42,657 nt of DNA from a bacterium TMED221 (GCA_002169115.2 NHJS02000011.1:1-42657), one strand, 5' to 3'; positions 32,251-42,649 are shown, counted from the stretch's first letter. Translations and numbers: made by a program. Notes: generated from the letters alone by a model not told the origin.

Positions 32251-35061
32251 TTAAAGCAAAGATTTTAAATATTTACCTGTGAGAGAATTCTTATCTCTAA
32301 CAATACTTTCAGGCGTTCCAGAAGCTACAATTTTGCCACCATTCTCGCCACCCTCAGGACCGAGGTCAATTACCCAATCAGAGTTTTTTACTACATCAAG
32401 GTTATGCTCAATAACAACTACTGTATTGCCCTTGTCGACCAGCATATGCAATACTTCAAGTAATTTTTGTACGTCTGCAAAGTGAAGCCCGGTTGTGGGT
32501 TCATCTAGGATATACATTGTTTGACCTGTAGAACGTTTGCTTAATTCCTTAGCAAGCTTGACTCTTTGAGCTTCTCCCCCTGAAAGTGTTGTGGCTGCTT
32601 GACCTAAGGTAATGTAAGAAAGCCCTACATCATCTAATGTTTTGATTACTTTAAAAATTGAGGGCTGATTTTCAAATATTTTCAATGAATTTTCAATAGT
32701 TGAGTTTAGAATATCAGCAATACTGTAGCCTTTCCATTTTATACTCAATGTTTCTGGATTATATCTTGAACCATCACAGTCTTCACATTTAACATAAACA
32801 TCAGGTAGGAAATACATTTCAACTTTAATGGTGCCGTCACCCCTACATACTTCACACCTACCACCAGGTACATTAAAAGAGAATCTTCCTGGTTTATATC
32901 CTCTGATTTTAGATTCTTCAGTCATAGAATATAATTTCCGGATCATATCGAAAACACCAGAATAAGTGGCTGGGTTTGATCTAGGTGTTCGTCCAATTGG
33001 TGATTGATCTATTTCAATTAATTTATCTAGGTAATTTAATCCTGAGATACTCTTATGTATACCAGGAGGTATCCAATTCTTCCTTGTAAATTCATTTTGA
33101 ATAGCCTTAGATAAAATTTCGGTTACAAGTGTCGATTTTCCACTTCCGGAAACTCCTGTAACGGAAATAAATTTACCAAGAGGAAACTCAACTGTAAGGT
33201 TTTTTAAATTATTTTCTTGGGCTCCTCTTAATACAATTTTTGACTTGTTTCCTTGCCTTCTTACTTTTGGATATGGAACTTTAACTTTTCCAGAAAGGTA
33301 TCTACCTGTTATAGATTTCTTTACTTGAGCAACCTCCTCCCATGTTCCAGATGCGACAATATTTCCACCTTGTTCGCCAGCTCCCCAACCAATATCAATT
33401 AGGTGATCTGATTGCTTCATGGTTTCTTCATCATGCTCCACTACTAGTACAGTATTTCCTAGATTTCTAAGCCGTATTAACGTTTCTATTAATTTGTTAT
33501 TATCCGATTGGTGTAACCCTATGGAAGGCTCGTCTAAAACATATAAAACTCCAGTCAAACCTGAGCCAATTTGTGTGGCCAATCTAATTCTTTGAGCTTC
33601 TCCACCTGATAGTGTTGCGGCTCCACGATTTAACTGAAGATAGCCAAGTCCCACTTCGTTTAAAAAGTTAAGTCTTTCTTTTATTTCTCTGAGAATAGCT
33701 TCTGCTATCTCTTTAGAGTTTCCTGTTAGTTTTAATTTATCAATAACATCATAAGCCTTGGTTATTGATAGTTTGTTGAACTGTCCTAAAGTTAGTGACT
33801 TTACCTGCACCATTCTTGATCGTTCATTAAGTCTCTCACCTTCGCAACCACCACATGGAAGTTCACGCATAAATTGCATGTAGTAGTCACGTGCATGGTC
33901 TGATGTGGTTTCCTCGTAAAGTCGTTTAAACATTGGGATTATTCCAGGATAAGATCTCTCCCAAGTTCTTGAATTACCAAATCTATTTGTATATCTAATA
34001 GGAGTCTTAATCCCGTCACTTCCATTTAGTAAAATATGCTTATCGTTTTCTGACAAATCCTTATAAGAAATATCCATTGGTATCTCAAAGAATTCACAGA
34101 CTCCATAAATCTGCGCTCTAAAGTATTTTCTGGTAGACATATCGGGAAATACATTTTCACCTATGCTTAATTCTCTATTTTTAATCAATAGTTTTTCATC
34201 AATCTCGTAATTTATACCAAGCCCATTACAGGTATTGCAAGCACCAAAAGGTGAGTTGAATGAAAAGTCTCGTGGCTCGAGTTTGTCATAAGAAGTTCCA
34301 CATTCTAGGCATCCTAGATTTTGACTATAATTCTGAATATTTTCATTAAACCTTATATCAAGAGTTCCCCCAGTAAGCTTTAATGCTGTTTCAATAGATT
34401 GGGGTAATCGTCTTCCTGGTGTTTTTTTAATTTTTACTCTGTCGACAAGAACAGATATGTCATGGTTGAAATATTTATCAAGTCTCTTTGCCTCATCAAG
34501 TCTTGTAAGTTCACCGTCTATATAGGCTCTTGTAAATCCATCTTTTAATAAATCCTTAAAAAGTGATTCAAACTCACCCTTTCTGGATTTAACTACTGGA
34601 GCTAGAATCTCAATGTCTACGTTTTCACCAAGGGACATAACTTGATTTACAATAAAATCTACGGACTGTTTTTCAATTTTAGAACCACATATTGGACAGT
34701 AACTTATACCAATTCTCGCCCAGAGTAAACGAAGATAGTCGTGCACTTCAGTAACTGTACCAACTGTTGATCTTGGACTTCTTGAAGACGTTTTTTGGTC
34801 GATTGCTATCGCAGGAGACAAACCCTCAATACTTTCTACATCTGGCTTTTCCATTTGACCTAAAAACTGTCGAGCATAAGCCGATAAACTTTCGACATAC
34901 CTACGCTGTCCCTCTGCATATATTGTATCAAAAGCTAGTGACGATTTGCCCGATCCTGACAAACCAGTAATTACTACAAATTTATTTTTTGGAATATCGA
35001 GTGAAATATTTTTTAAATTATGTTCTTTTGCACCTTTTACTTTTAAATAATCTTGAGACAT
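32251..35061 (-). CDS. uvrA: Excinuclease ABC subunit A
   Basis: UvrA recognises DNA lesions with UvrB. Two ABC ATPase modules are seen. The first has Walker A GLSGSGKS (33-40) and signature [19 protein letters not shown]. The second has [11 protein letters not shown] and [15 protein letters not shown] with DEPTTGLH. Zinc cysteines are in CPICGS, CLECG, CNTCNG and the CEVCRG/CEDCDG finger. Length 936 aa is normal. It overlaps uvrB by one base (TAATG). Confidence 0.97.
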   Translation of the reverse strand: MSQDYLKVKGAKEHNLKNISLDIPKNKFVVITGLSGSGKSSLAFDTIYAEGQRRYVESLSAYARQFLGQMEKPDVESIEGLSPAIAIDQKTSSRSPRSTVGTVTEVHDYLRLLWARIGISYCPICGSKIEKQSVDFIVNQVMSLGENVDIEILAPVVKSRKGEFESLFKDLLKDGFTRAYIDGELTRLDEAKRLDKYFNHDISVLVDRVKIKKTPGRRLPQSIETALKLTGGTLDIRFNENIQNYSQNLGCLECGTSYDKLEPRDFSFNSPFGACNTCNGLGINYEIDEKLLIKNRELSIGENVFPDMSTRKYFRAQIYGVCEFFEIPMDISYKDLSENDKHILLNGSDGIKTPIRYTNRFGNSRTWERSYPGIIPMFKRLYEETTSDHARDYYMQFMRELPCGGCEGERLNERSRMVQVKSLTLGQFNKLSITKAYDVIDKLKLTGNSKEIAEAILREIKERLNFLNEVGLGYLQLNRGAATLSGGEAQRIRLATQIGSGLTGVLYVLDEPSIGLHQSDNNKLIETLIRLRNLGNTVLVVEHDEETMKQSDHLIDIGWGAGEQGGNIVASGTWEEVAQVKKSITGRYLSGKVKVPYPKVRRQGNKSKIVLRGAQENNLKNLTVEFPLGKFISVTGVSGSGKSTLVTEILSKAIQNEFTRKNWIPPGIHKSISGLNYLDKLIEIDQSPIGRTPRSNPATYSGVFDMIRKLYSMTEESKIRGYKPGRFSFNVPGGRCEVCRGDGTIKVEMYFLPDVYVKCEDCDGSRYNPETLSIKWKGYSIADILNSTIENSLKIFENQPSIFKVIKTLDDVGLSYITLGQAATTLSGGEAQRVKLAKELSKRSTGQTMYILDEPTTGLHFADVQKLLEVLHMLVDKGNTVVVIEHNLDVVKNSDWVIDLGPEGGENGGKIVASGTPESIVRDKNSLTGKYLKSLL

Positions 35062-37058
35062 TAGCTTGGTAACTCCATAATTTCTTTTTTAATCTCTTTA
35101 AGTTCGTCCCTTAATCTAGCAGCTAATTCAAACTCTAATAAATCAGCGGCAACCTTCATTTCCTTTTCAATATTTTTCGAGATTTTGTATAAATCTTGCT
35201 TTGAGGCATTGCTCAAATCTATATTTGATTTGAAATCCATATCATCCCTAGATGGTCTATTTTTCTCGACCATTTCAAGAATGTCAGTTATCTCTTTTGA
35301 TATCGTTGTAGGAGTAATACCGTATTTTTTGTTGTGAGCAATTTGGATTTCTCTTCTTCGGTCAGTTTCATAAACTGATTTTGCAATTGAGTCAGTTTTT
35401 CTATCTGCATACATAATTACGTACCCATCCTTATTTCGAGCTGCTCTACCTATTGTTTGTATAAGGCTAGTTTCTGATCTTAAGAATCCTTCTTTATCCG
35501 CATCCATAATTGCTACCAGTTCCACTTCTGGTAGATCTAATCCCTCACGCAAGAGGTTTATACCAACTAGAACATCAAACTCACCTTTTCTTAAATCACG
35601 CAGTATTTCAATTCTTTCAAGCGTGTCTATGTCTGAATGTAGATATCTAGTCTTAATTCCCATCTTTAAAAAATAGTCACTTAAAGCTTCACTCATTTTT
35701 TTAGTTAAAGTTGTGACTAAAACCCTATTTCCTTTGTCAATAACTTGTTTTATCTCTTTTAACAAATCCTCAATTTGATTTTCAGTTGGCCTAATAATAA
35801 TATTTGGATCAATTAGTCCTGTTGGTCTAATAATTTGCTCCACAAAGTTACTTGAATTTGCATTTTCCCACTTACCCGGGGTAGCTGATACAAGTACGGT
35901 ATTTTTGATTTTTCCTTGCCATTCTTCAAATTTTAAAGGTCTATTATCTAAAGCAGCTGGGAGTCTAAAACCATAATCAACTAATGTTGTTTTTCTAGAT
36001 TTATCACCTGCAAATTGCCCCCTTATTTGAGGTATAGCAATATGGCTCTCATCTACAACCATTAAAAATTCTTCTTGAAAAAAATCTAGTAGCGTATACG
36101 GTGGATCTCCTGGTTTTCTTCCATCAAAATATCTGGAATAATTTTCTATTCCTGAGCATACCCCTAACTCTCTCAACATCTCCAAATCAAACATAGTTCT
36201 TTGTTTAATTCTTTGAGCTTCTAATAATTTATCCTGTTTTTCAAACTTTTTAATCTGTTTAATCATATCTTTTTCAATTTGATTTAAAGCATTGTTCATG
36301 ACATCCTCAGATGTTACGTAATGTGAAGCTGGAAGAATTGCTAGTTCTGTAAGCTTTTCTAATATTTCACCAGTCACAGGATCTATTCTCAGAATATTCT
36401 CAATTTCATCACCAAAATATTCAACTCTAAAAATTGTTTCCTCATACACAGGGAATATGTCTAGGGTGTCACCTTTAAGCCTGAATGTTCCTCTTGTGAC
36501 TACAAGATCGTTTCTTACGTACTGTTGTCGAATCAGTTCTTCTAATAGTTGGTCAAGTTCGAATTCTTCACCCTTAAAAAGAGGTATAATTTTATTTTTA
36601 TACTCTTGGGGAGAACCCAGACCATATATACAAGATACTGATGAGACTACTATGACGTCTTTTCTTAGTAACAATGCACTTGTAGCTGAATGTCTTAATC
36701 TGTCGATTTCTTCATTTATATTTGAATCTTTTTCTATAAAAGTATCTGTCCTTGGAACATAAGCTTCAGGTTGATAATAGTCGTAATATGATACAAAATA
36801 TTCAACCCTATTTTCTGGAAAAAATTGCTTAAACTCATTAGCTAGTTGAGCAGCTAATGCTTTATTTGGCGCGAGTACAAGGGAGGGCATTTGTAACTCT
36901 TCGATAAGCCAAGCAATTGTGGCAGACTTTCCAGATCCGGTAATACCCATTAATGTTTGGTAATCTAATCCTTTTGTAACACCATTTTTTAGATTTTGTA
37001 TTGCTTTTGGCTGATCACCTTGTGGTGTAAAATCAGATATTACTTTAAACTTATTCAT
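35061..37058 (-). CDS. uvrB: Excinuclease ABC subunit B
   Basis: UvrB is the damage-verifying helicase. It has Walker A GITGSGKS (38-45), the beta-hairpin region YYDYYQPEAYVP (about 91-102), helicase motifs DESH and QTIGRAARN, and a C-terminal UVR domain (LEFELAARLRDELKEIKKEI). Length 665 aa. It starts with an 8-base ATGAATAA overlap on coaE. The contiguous uvrB-uvrA-uvrC block is tighter than in most actinobacteria. Confidence 0.97.
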   Translation of the reverse strand: MNKFKVISDFTPQGDQPKAIQNLKNGVTKGLDYQTLMGITGSGKSATIAWLIEELQMPSLVLAPNKALAAQLANEFKQFFPENRVEYFVSYYDYYQPEAYVPRTDTFIEKDSNINEEIDRLRHSATSALLLRKDVIVVSSVSCIYGLGSPQEYKNKIIPLFKGEEFELDQLLEELIRQQYVRNDLVVTRGTFRLKGDTLDIFPVYEETIFRVEYFGDEIENILRIDPVTGEILEKLTELAILPASHYVTSEDVMNNALNQIEKDMIKQIKKFEKQDKLLEAQRIKQRTMFDLEMLRELGVCSGIENYSRYFDGRKPGDPPYTLLDFFQEEFLMVVDESHIAIPQIRGQFAGDKSRKTTLVDYGFRLPAALDNRPLKFEEWQGKIKNTVLVSATPGKWENANSSNFVEQIIRPTGLIDPNIIIRPTENQIEDLLKEIKQVIDKGNRVLVTTLTKKMSEALSDYFLKMGIKTRYLHSDIDTLERIEILRDLRKGEFDVLVGINLLREGLDLPEVELVAIMDADKEGFLRSETSLIQTIGRAARNKDGYVIMYADRKTDSIAKSVYETDRRREIQIAHNKKYGITPTTISKEITDILEMVEKNRPSRDDMDFKSNIDLSNASKQDLYKISKNIEKEMKVAADLLEFELAARLRDELKEIKKEIMELPS

Positions 37059-37611
37059 TTATCGAATCAAGAAAATTATCAAGTTGTGCTTGTAATTCTT
37101 TAACTGAAGTATTTTCGATAACCAACCCAAGTGATTCCCACCAAGCTTCATCTTGTTGAGTTTTAATTCGATTATCTATATCAGTTAATGACATACCTCT
37201 TTCTTTAAGTCTGTTTCTACGTGTTTGTTCGTCAGCAAAAATAACAATAGTAGGATAAAGTTTAGAAATATTCTTAGGGGCTGAAGCCTCTATGAATAAG
37301 TGTCCTTTGGTTTCCTGTATTACTACTAATACTCGTTCTGTTACTAAAGGATGTAGAAAGTTTTCTAATAATCTAAGTTTTTCAGAATTTGTAAAAACAA
37401 TATCTGCTAATAATTGTCTATCAACAACATTTTCGTTTAGACAATTGTTGAATTCTTCTTTTAAAAATGGTAAGGAATCTTGACTTTGCAAGATGTCGTT
37501 TGAAATTTGATCCAAATCAATTGTTTTAAAGTTTTTGTTTGCTAAATATTCACAAGCAGTGGACTTCCCACTTCCTATTGGGCCTGTAATAATTGTTACT
37601 CTTGAATCCAT
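37051..37611 (-). CDS. coaE: Dephospho-CoA kinase
   Basis: CoaE carries out the last step of coenzyme A synthesis. Its P-loop is GPIGSGKST (10-18), followed by TIDLDQISND and a lid with RNRLKERGMSLTDIDNRIKT. The 186 aa are slightly short; many actinobacterial CoaE proteins have a C-terminal extension that is missing. It sits between rpsA and uvrB as in mycobacteria. Confidence 0.92.
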   Translation of the reverse strand: MDSRVTIITGPIGSGKSTACEYLANKNFKTIDLDQISNDILQSQDSLPFLKEEFNNCLNENVVDRQLLADIVFTNSEKLRLLENFLHPLVTERVLVVIQETKGHLFIEASAPKNISKLYPTIVIFADEQTRRNRLKERGMSLTDIDNRIKTQQDEAWWESLGLVIENTSVKELQAQLDNFLDSINE

Positions 37612-37618
37612 ATGTTTA

Positions 37619-37624
37619 AGGATA
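37619..37624 (-). promoter_or_regulatory. -10 box before coaE
   Basis: TATCCT on the minus strand ends seven bases before the coaE ATG, in the 30-base gap after rpsA. There is no ribosome-binding site. Confidence 0.35.
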
Positions 37625-37641
37625 AAGAATATTAGGAATTA

Positions 37642-38919
37642 TTAGGAGTTTCCTATTCCTCTTTCTTTGAGTTCCTGAAGAATATTCTCTAAAGATTCAT
37701 CTACACCTTCAACAGTTTGACGTTCTTGTTTTTGTTCCTGTTTTTCCTCAGATTGTGACGAGTGAGTTTTAGGAGCATTTTTCTTTTCTTCCACATCTTT
37801 CCAATTGGGATCAGCTTGTTTGATTGAAAGATTAACTCTCCTTTTAGGTATATCAAGTTCAGTAATTTTAATTTTGACTTTTTGACCTATAGCAAGTGCT
37901 AATTCTGGAGAATCAACTTTGTCAACTGAAATCTCTGAGACGTGAACTAGGCCCTCTACACCTTTTCCAATAGTGACAAATGCACCGAATGGAACTACTT
38001 TAGTAACTTCGCCGTCAACAATATCATCTTGCTTGTATTGTAGTTCAAAATCTGACCATGGATCTTCTGTTACTTGTTTAATAGATAAAGATATTCTTTC
38101 TTTGTCATTATCTATTTCAAGAACTTTTACAGTAACGGTATCTCCAACTTTTACCACTTCATTTGGATTCTCTACATGTCTCCATGATAATTCTGAAACA
38201 TGAACTAGGCCATCCATACCACCAATATCAACGAATGCTCCAAAATTAACAATCGAAGATATCTTACCTTCTTTGATATTTCCAACCTCTAAATTTTCTA
38301 AGAAACTCTTTCTTTCTCCTGATTGTTCTTGTTCTAAGTGAGCTTTTCGTGAAAGTACAATATTATTTCTTTGACGATCAAGTTCTAAAATTTTTGCTTC
38401 TATCTCTTCACCAATATAAGAAGTTAATTCTTTTACTCTCCGCACATCAATTAAGGAAGCGGGAAGAAAACCTCTTACGCCAATGTCTACTATTAACCCA
38501 CCTTTTACACTTTCAATTACTGTCCCTTTAACAGATTTGTCATTATCTGAGATCTCTTGAATATCCCCCCAAGCTTTTTCATAAATAGCCCTTTTAACTG
38601 AAAGAATAAGTCTTCCTTCATCATCTTCTTTATCCAATACAAGAGCTTGAATCTTGTCACCTTCATTTACTAGATCTTTAGGGTTGACCGATTTTCGAAC
38701 TGATAATTCTCTGGAGGGTATTACTCCTTCTGATTTGTAACCGACGTCTACCATAACTTCATTTCGGTCGATGCGGACAATAGTTCCTTCAATAACGTCA
38801 CCATCATTAAAAGTTATTAAAGTTTTTTCTAGTAAATCTGGGAAATCTTCAGGTTTGATATCGTCTGGGAGTTCAACAACGTTTGAAGGCTCAATTACCT
38901 TCTCTTGATTATCTGTCAT
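37642..38919 (-). CDS. rpsA: 30S ribosomal protein S1
   Basis: S1 helps bind mRNA on the 30S subunit. Four S1/OB repeats are visible, at about 38-106, 122-190, 207-277 and 293-362, including NFGAFVDIGGMDGLVHVSEL and PFGAFVTIGKGVEGLVHVSE. A charged C-terminal tail rich in Glu, Gln and Lys follows. Length 425 aa, shorter than the six-domain enterobacterial form but normal for actinobacteria. With many mRNAs apparently leaderless, the load on S1 may differ. Confidence 0.96.
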   Translation of the reverse strand: MTDNQEKVIEPSNVVELPDDIKPEDFPDLLEKTLITFNDGDVIEGTIVRIDRNEVMVDVGYKSEGVIPSRELSVRKSVNPKDLVNEGDKIQALVLDKEDDEGRLILSVKRAIYEKAWGDIQEISDNDKSVKGTVIESVKGGLIVDIGVRGFLPASLIDVRRVKELTSYIGEEIEAKILELDRQRNNIVLSRKAHLEQEQSGERKSFLENLEVGNIKEGKISSIVNFGAFVDIGGMDGLVHVSELSWRHVENPNEVVKVGDTVTVKVLEIDNDKERISLSIKQVTEDPWSDFELQYKQDDIVDGEVTKVVPFGAFVTIGKGVEGLVHVSEISVDKVDSPELALAIGQKVKIKITELDIPKRRVNLSIKQADPNWKDVEEKKNAPKTHSSQSEEKQEQKQERQTVEGVDESLENILQELKERGIGNS

Positions 38920-38992
38920 ATAGTTTAATTATTTCCAATCATATTATTTTCGACTTTTAGCATAACATATCTACAGTTTTTACAAACGAATA

Positions 38993-41494
38993 TTAATTAT
39001 TTGCTAAATTTTTATTATTTTTTATATTAACAAATAATGGAACTTTAAGTTGGGTTGCGCTTTCCATTTCGGTTCTTATGATGTTTGTGACCTCTTCAAT
39101 GTTTGCAATAGGTGTCTGAACAATGATCTCGTCATGGATCTGTAGTAATAAATCTGTAGATTTTAAATCTGATATTTTACTTTCCACCTTAAGCATTGCT
39201 ATTTTCATAATATCTGCTGCTGTTCCTTGAATAGGAGCATTCATTGCAATTCTTTTTCCCATGGCTTTTAGTTGAAAATTAGAAGAACCTAACTCTTTTA
39301 TAATTCGTTTTCTTCCATAAAGTGTTTTTGTAAACCCATTTTTTTCAGCATCCGATACTATTGCGTCCAAAAAACCTTTTATTTTGGGGAACTGAGAAAA
39401 ATATGCATCTATGAGTTCTTGTGCTTCATTTTTAGTAATATCAAGACTTTTAGAGAGTCCAAATGATTCCATTCCATAAATAAGACCAAAGTTAACTTCT
39501 TTAGCCTTTCTTCTCATATCTTTTGTTACTGAATCTAAGCTGACATTAAAAATTCTTGATGTAGTTTCGGTGTGGATATCAGAATCAATAGAACTAAGGA
39601 TTTCAATCATATTTTTATCAGAACTTAGATGGGCAAGCACTCGTAATTCAATTTGTGAGTAGTCAGAAATAATAAAAGTATGATTCGTGTCAGCAATAAA
39701 GAATTCCCTTATTTTTTGGCCAATATCTGTTTTATTAGGAATATTCTGGAGATTTGGTTTTTCTGAAGAAAGCCTACCAGTTGTGGTTCCAAAAAGATTG
39801 TAAGTTGTATGAATTCTATTTTTATCTGTAATTTCTGTTTTTAAACCATCAATATAGGTTGATCTGATTTTTTCATATTCTCGATATTTCAATATATATT
39901 TAGGGAGTTCGTAGTCTTTCGAAAGTTCTTCAAGTACTGAACCATCCGTTGACGGTGCTCCTTTTGGAGTCTTTTTAATCACAGGAAGGTTCATGTCTTC
40001 AAATAGAACTTTAGCTAATTGTTTCGGAGAATTTAAATTAAACTCTTGCTTGGTTATCTCGAATATTTTTTCTCTATAATCAGAGATTTCTTGATTGATA
40101 ATTTTTGAAAGGGTTTCAATTTTTTTATTTGAAACCTTAACACCTTTAATCTGCATAGAATTAAGTACAGATACAATCGGGAAGTCTAATTCTTCATAAA
40201 GTTTTGTTAAATTTTTCTCAGATTTGAAATTCTTTAAATCAGTTATTATTTGATTGTAATTTAAATTAAAAAATTTAATAAAGTCCTCAATTGTGGATTT
40301 TTTATTAAGAAGATTAGCTTGTTCTATATGTTTACAAACATTTAAAAGATTATCCGGTCTTTTATTGGGATCATGTAAAAATAAAAGACAATCGTAAGCA
40401 GTAACATACTTAGTATCCAATTTAGGTAATGTAGTAAATAGTTTTTGAGTTGTAAGTGAAATGAAATCTTTTTCAATGACTACCTCATCTACCAATCGTC
40501 CTGCTATATCATCGTTAACAACATAAATATTATTTTCAAATTCAAAAAGTAAAGAATTGATTGGGAAATTTTTTGAACTAATTTCATTTATAGTTAGGTC
40601 TGTGGCATCAACATCAGTAATCTCTTGTTGAGATTTATACTTTCTTATATATTTATTAAGTTCGAGCTTTGTAACTTGCTCTTGTGAATCTTTTAGAACA
40701 TTATCTGAATAAAATATAGTATCTTCAATTTTGATATCAGGTATCTTAAGTTCTAAATCGGTACGAATTGTTGCTAGGTCTTTGCTCATCAATAATATTT
40801 CTTTATTATCTTCAAATGAACCCTTTATTTTCGGAGTTAATTCTTCTAGATTTTTATAAATAGTATTAATATCTTTATATTTTTGTAATAAATTAATAGC
40901 CGTTTTTTCACCAACTCCCGGTAAACCTGGGATGTTATCAGAAGGATCACCTTTTAAGGCAAGATATTCAACATATTGCTTTGTGTTTATTCCAAATTTA
41001 TTTACGAAGAATTTTTCATCGACCAAATCAACATCTGAAATACCACGTTTTGTATATAGTATTTTTGTCTTATTAGAAATCAATTGATATGTATCTCTAT
41101 CGCCGGTAACAATAAGAACTTTTTTATTTTTCTGATTTAGCATCACAGAGAGAGATCCTAAAACATCATCAGCTTCATAACCCTCTTTTGACACTTGTGG
41201 AATGTTGAACGTATCCAACAGATTGTGTAATAGGGGTACTTGAATATTAAAATTCTCAGGTGCCGATGTTCTGTTGGCTTTGTAATCTGTATATATATCA
41301 TTTCTAAAAGTATTTCCTGGAAGATCCCAAGTTACAATTAATTGTTCTAATTTATAGTCTGAGGTTATTTTATTGAGCATTGATAAAAAGCCATGGATGA
41401 CGTTTGTTGGAGTACCCTTGGATGTCATCAAAGTTTCAGGCAAAGCATAAAAAGCCCTGAAAGCAATGCTAAAACCATCAATGAGAACAATCAT
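38993..41494 (-). CDS. polA: DNA polymerase I
   Basis: Pol I fills gaps and removes primers. The N-terminal 5'-3' nuclease (about 1-290) has IDGFSIAFRAFYALP, YKANR and EADDVLGSLS. The middle exonuclease-like domain lacks recognisable DEDD residues, so proofreading is probably absent, as in mycobacterial Pol I. Polymerase motifs are SDYSQIELRVLAHLS (A), RRKAKEVNFGLIYGMESFG (B) and QIHDEIIVQ (C). The Phe in NFGLIYG is the ribose-sensing O-helix position. 833 aa. It starts a unit leading to rpsA. Confidence 0.97.
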   Translation of the reverse strand: MIVLIDGFSIAFRAFYALPETLMTSKGTPTNVIHGFLSMLNKITSDYKLEQLIVTWDLPGNTFRNDIYTDYKANRTSAPENFNIQVPLLHNLLDTFNIPQVSKEGYEADDVLGSLSVMLNQKNKKVLIVTGDRDTYQLISNKTKILYTKRGISDVDLVDEKFFVNKFGINTKQYVEYLALKGDPSDNIPGLPGVGEKTAINLLQKYKDINTIYKNLEELTPKIKGSFEDNKEILLMSKDLATIRTDLELKIPDIKIEDTIFYSDNVLKDSQEQVTKLELNKYIRKYKSQQEITDVDATDLTINEISSKNFPINSLLFEFENNIYVVNDDIAGRLVDEVVIEKDFISLTTQKLFTTLPKLDTKYVTAYDCLLFLHDPNKRPDNLLNVCKHIEQANLLNKKSTIEDFIKFFNLNYNQIITDLKNFKSEKNLTKLYEELDFPIVSVLNSMQIKGVKVSNKKIETLSKIINQEISDYREKIFEITKQEFNLNSPKQLAKVLFEDMNLPVIKKTPKGAPSTDGSVLEELSKDYELPKYILKYREYEKIRSTYIDGLKTEITDKNRIHTTYNLFGTTTGRLSSEKPNLQNIPNKTDIGQKIREFFIADTNHTFIISDYSQIELRVLAHLSSDKNMIEILSSIDSDIHTETTSRIFNVSLDSVTKDMRRKAKEVNFGLIYGMESFGLSKSLDITKNEAQELIDAYFSQFPKIKGFLDAIVSDAEKNGFTKTLYGRKRIIKELGSSNFQLKAMGKRIAMNAPIQGTAADIMKIAMLKVESKISDLKSTDLLLQIHDEIIVQTPIANIEEVTNIIRTEMESATQLKVPLFVNIKNNKNLANN

Positions 41495-41500
41495 CCTTTC

Positions 41501-41506
41501 ATTGTA
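41501..41506 (-). promoter_or_regulatory. -10 box for polA
   Basis: TACAAT on the minus strand ends six bases before the polA ATG. GAAAGG lies directly against the start codon, too close to act as a normal Shine-Dalgarno site. Confidence 0.45.
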
Positions 41507-41545
41507 AACTTAAATTATTTTTCTCTCTTTGGATTAAATATGAAA

Positions 41546-41551
41546 TATAAT
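41546..41551 (+). promoter_or_regulatory. -10 box for tRNA-Leu(CAA)
   Basis: A perfect TATAAT ends 12 bases before the mature tRNA 5' end. No good -35 hexamer is visible at the expected distance. Confidence 0.5.
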
Positions 41552-41563
41552 CATAGAAGTAAA

Positions 41564-41645
41564 GCCCGGATGGCGGAATTGGCAGACGCGCTGGATTCAA
41601 AATCCAGTATCTTCGGATGTGGGGGTTCGACTCCCCCTCCGGGTA
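41564..41645 (+). tRNA. tRNA-Leu (anticodon CAA)
   Basis: This is an 82-base class II tRNA. Acceptor GCCCGGA pairs with TCCGGGT, so the first pair is G1-U72 rather than G-C. The anticodon stem CTGGA/TCCAG encloses TTCAAAA with anticodon CAA. The variable arm is TATCTTCGGATG, the T-arm GGGGGTTCGACTCCCCC. Discriminator A73; CCA not encoded. Confidence 0.95.
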
Positions 41646-41673
41646 CTTTTTATATACAAAAAAACTCTTTGTC

Positions 41674-41679
41674 TAGAAT
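41674..41679 (+). promoter_or_regulatory. -10 box before the DUF732-like gene
   Basis: TAGAAT ends six bases before the TTG start at 41686, again the leaderless spacing. It lies 28 bases past the tRNA. Confidence 0.4.
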
Positions 41680-41685
41680 GGTTAC

Positions 41686-42057
41686 TTGAAGAAGATACCT
41701 ACATTTAGTTTTACAGTTTTTATTGTATTGATTATTTCTTTAATAATTGTTTTCATAAATAGCGATGATACTTTTGGTCAAACTTTTATAGAACAGATCA
41801 GGGTTGCTGATAGTGATGACACGTTAGATACTCTGTCCGATGAAAAACTTGTTTCGTTAGGAAAAGCAGTATGTCAATCAAGTGCAGAATGGAAAGATGA
41901 AAATAACTCCTTGATAGTAATAAATAATATTGTTTCAGATTTTGATATAAATACTTCTGTTGACAACAGAATTTTACCAATTTTAAGATTCCAGTCATCA
42001 TATGAACTTTGTCCTGAATATGTTGAAAGATTAGAAAGTTTATTCATTGAAGAATAG
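41686..42057 (+). CDS. DUF732-like exported or membrane-anchored protein
   Basis: This 123-aa protein has an N-terminal hydrophobic segment (FTVFIVLIISLIIVFI) acting as signal or anchor. An extracytoplasmic domain with two cysteines, C63 (GKAVCQSS) and C109 (YELCPEYVERL), follows. The spacing and the CP-Y ending resemble DUF732, a mostly actinobacterial secreted family. Function is unknown. The TTG start follows from frame and -10 spacing. It overlaps the next gene by 11 bases. Confidence 0.65.
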   Translation: MKKIPTFSFTVFIVLIISLIIVFINSDDTFGQTFIEQIRVADSDDTLDTLSDEKLVSLGKAVCQSSAEWKDENNSLIVINNIVSDFDINTSVDNRILPILRFQSSYELCPEYVERLESLFIEE

Positions 42058-42649
42058 TAAAGACATTCTTAGTCGTATGCCTCAATTGCTTCTTGGTCTC
42101 TTTTTTTGTGGTTTTGGTCTAGCTTTTACAATTGAAGCTAACTTAGGATTAAACTCTTGGGATGTTTTTCACGACGGGTTTAGCAAGCTTGTAAATGTTA
42201 AGATTGGTTTTGCAGGTGTTATAACGGGTTTTATTTTGCTTCTTGGGTGGATACCCCTTAAGCAGGTACCATTTATCGGGACAATTATTAACATACTGAC
42301 GATTGGTAACGTTATTGATTTAACCATGTTATATTTACCAGCTCCTGAATTAATGTATGTTAGACATCTATATCTCTACTTTGGAACAATAGTATTTGCG
42401 ATGGGAGTTGGCCTTTATATAGGTGCTGGATTGGGTCCCGGACCAAGAGATGGAATTATGACAGGAATTTCAAAACTGGGACCAAGTATTAGAGTCACAA
42501 GAATAGGAATTGACTTTTCTGCATTTATGCTTGGAGTTTTACTTGGAGGTTCATATGGCTACGGAACGGTTGTAATGGTTCTCTCTGTTGGTCCAATTGT
42601 GCAATACTCACTATCAAAATTTGATAAAGGCGCTATTTTCTCACTATAA
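42047..42649 (+). CDS. YczE/YyaS-like integral membrane protein
   Basis: This is a 200-aa membrane protein with about five helices. FCGFGLAFTIEANLGLNSWD and YIGAGLGPGPRDGIMTGISK are the family hallmarks of YczE-like membrane proteins, whose role is poorly known. It starts at a TTG (42047) inside the end of the DUF732-like gene. It ends eight bases before the window edge. Confidence 0.85.
   Translation: MKNSKDILSRMPQLLLGLFFCGFGLAFTIEANLGLNSWDVFHDGFSKLVNVKIGFAGVITGFILLLGWIPLKQVPFIGTIINILTIGNVIDLTMLYLPAPELMYVRHLYLYFGTIVFAMGVGLYIGAGLGPGPRDGIMTGISKLGPSIRVTRIGIDFSAFMLGVLLGGSYGYGTVVMVLSVGPIVQYSLSKFDKGAIFSL

Noticed and set aside
41393..41689. Plus-strand open frame running through the polA start and tRNA-Leu(CAA)
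   Set aside because: It reads across a clear tRNA gene and the antisense of polA, and has no recognisable product.
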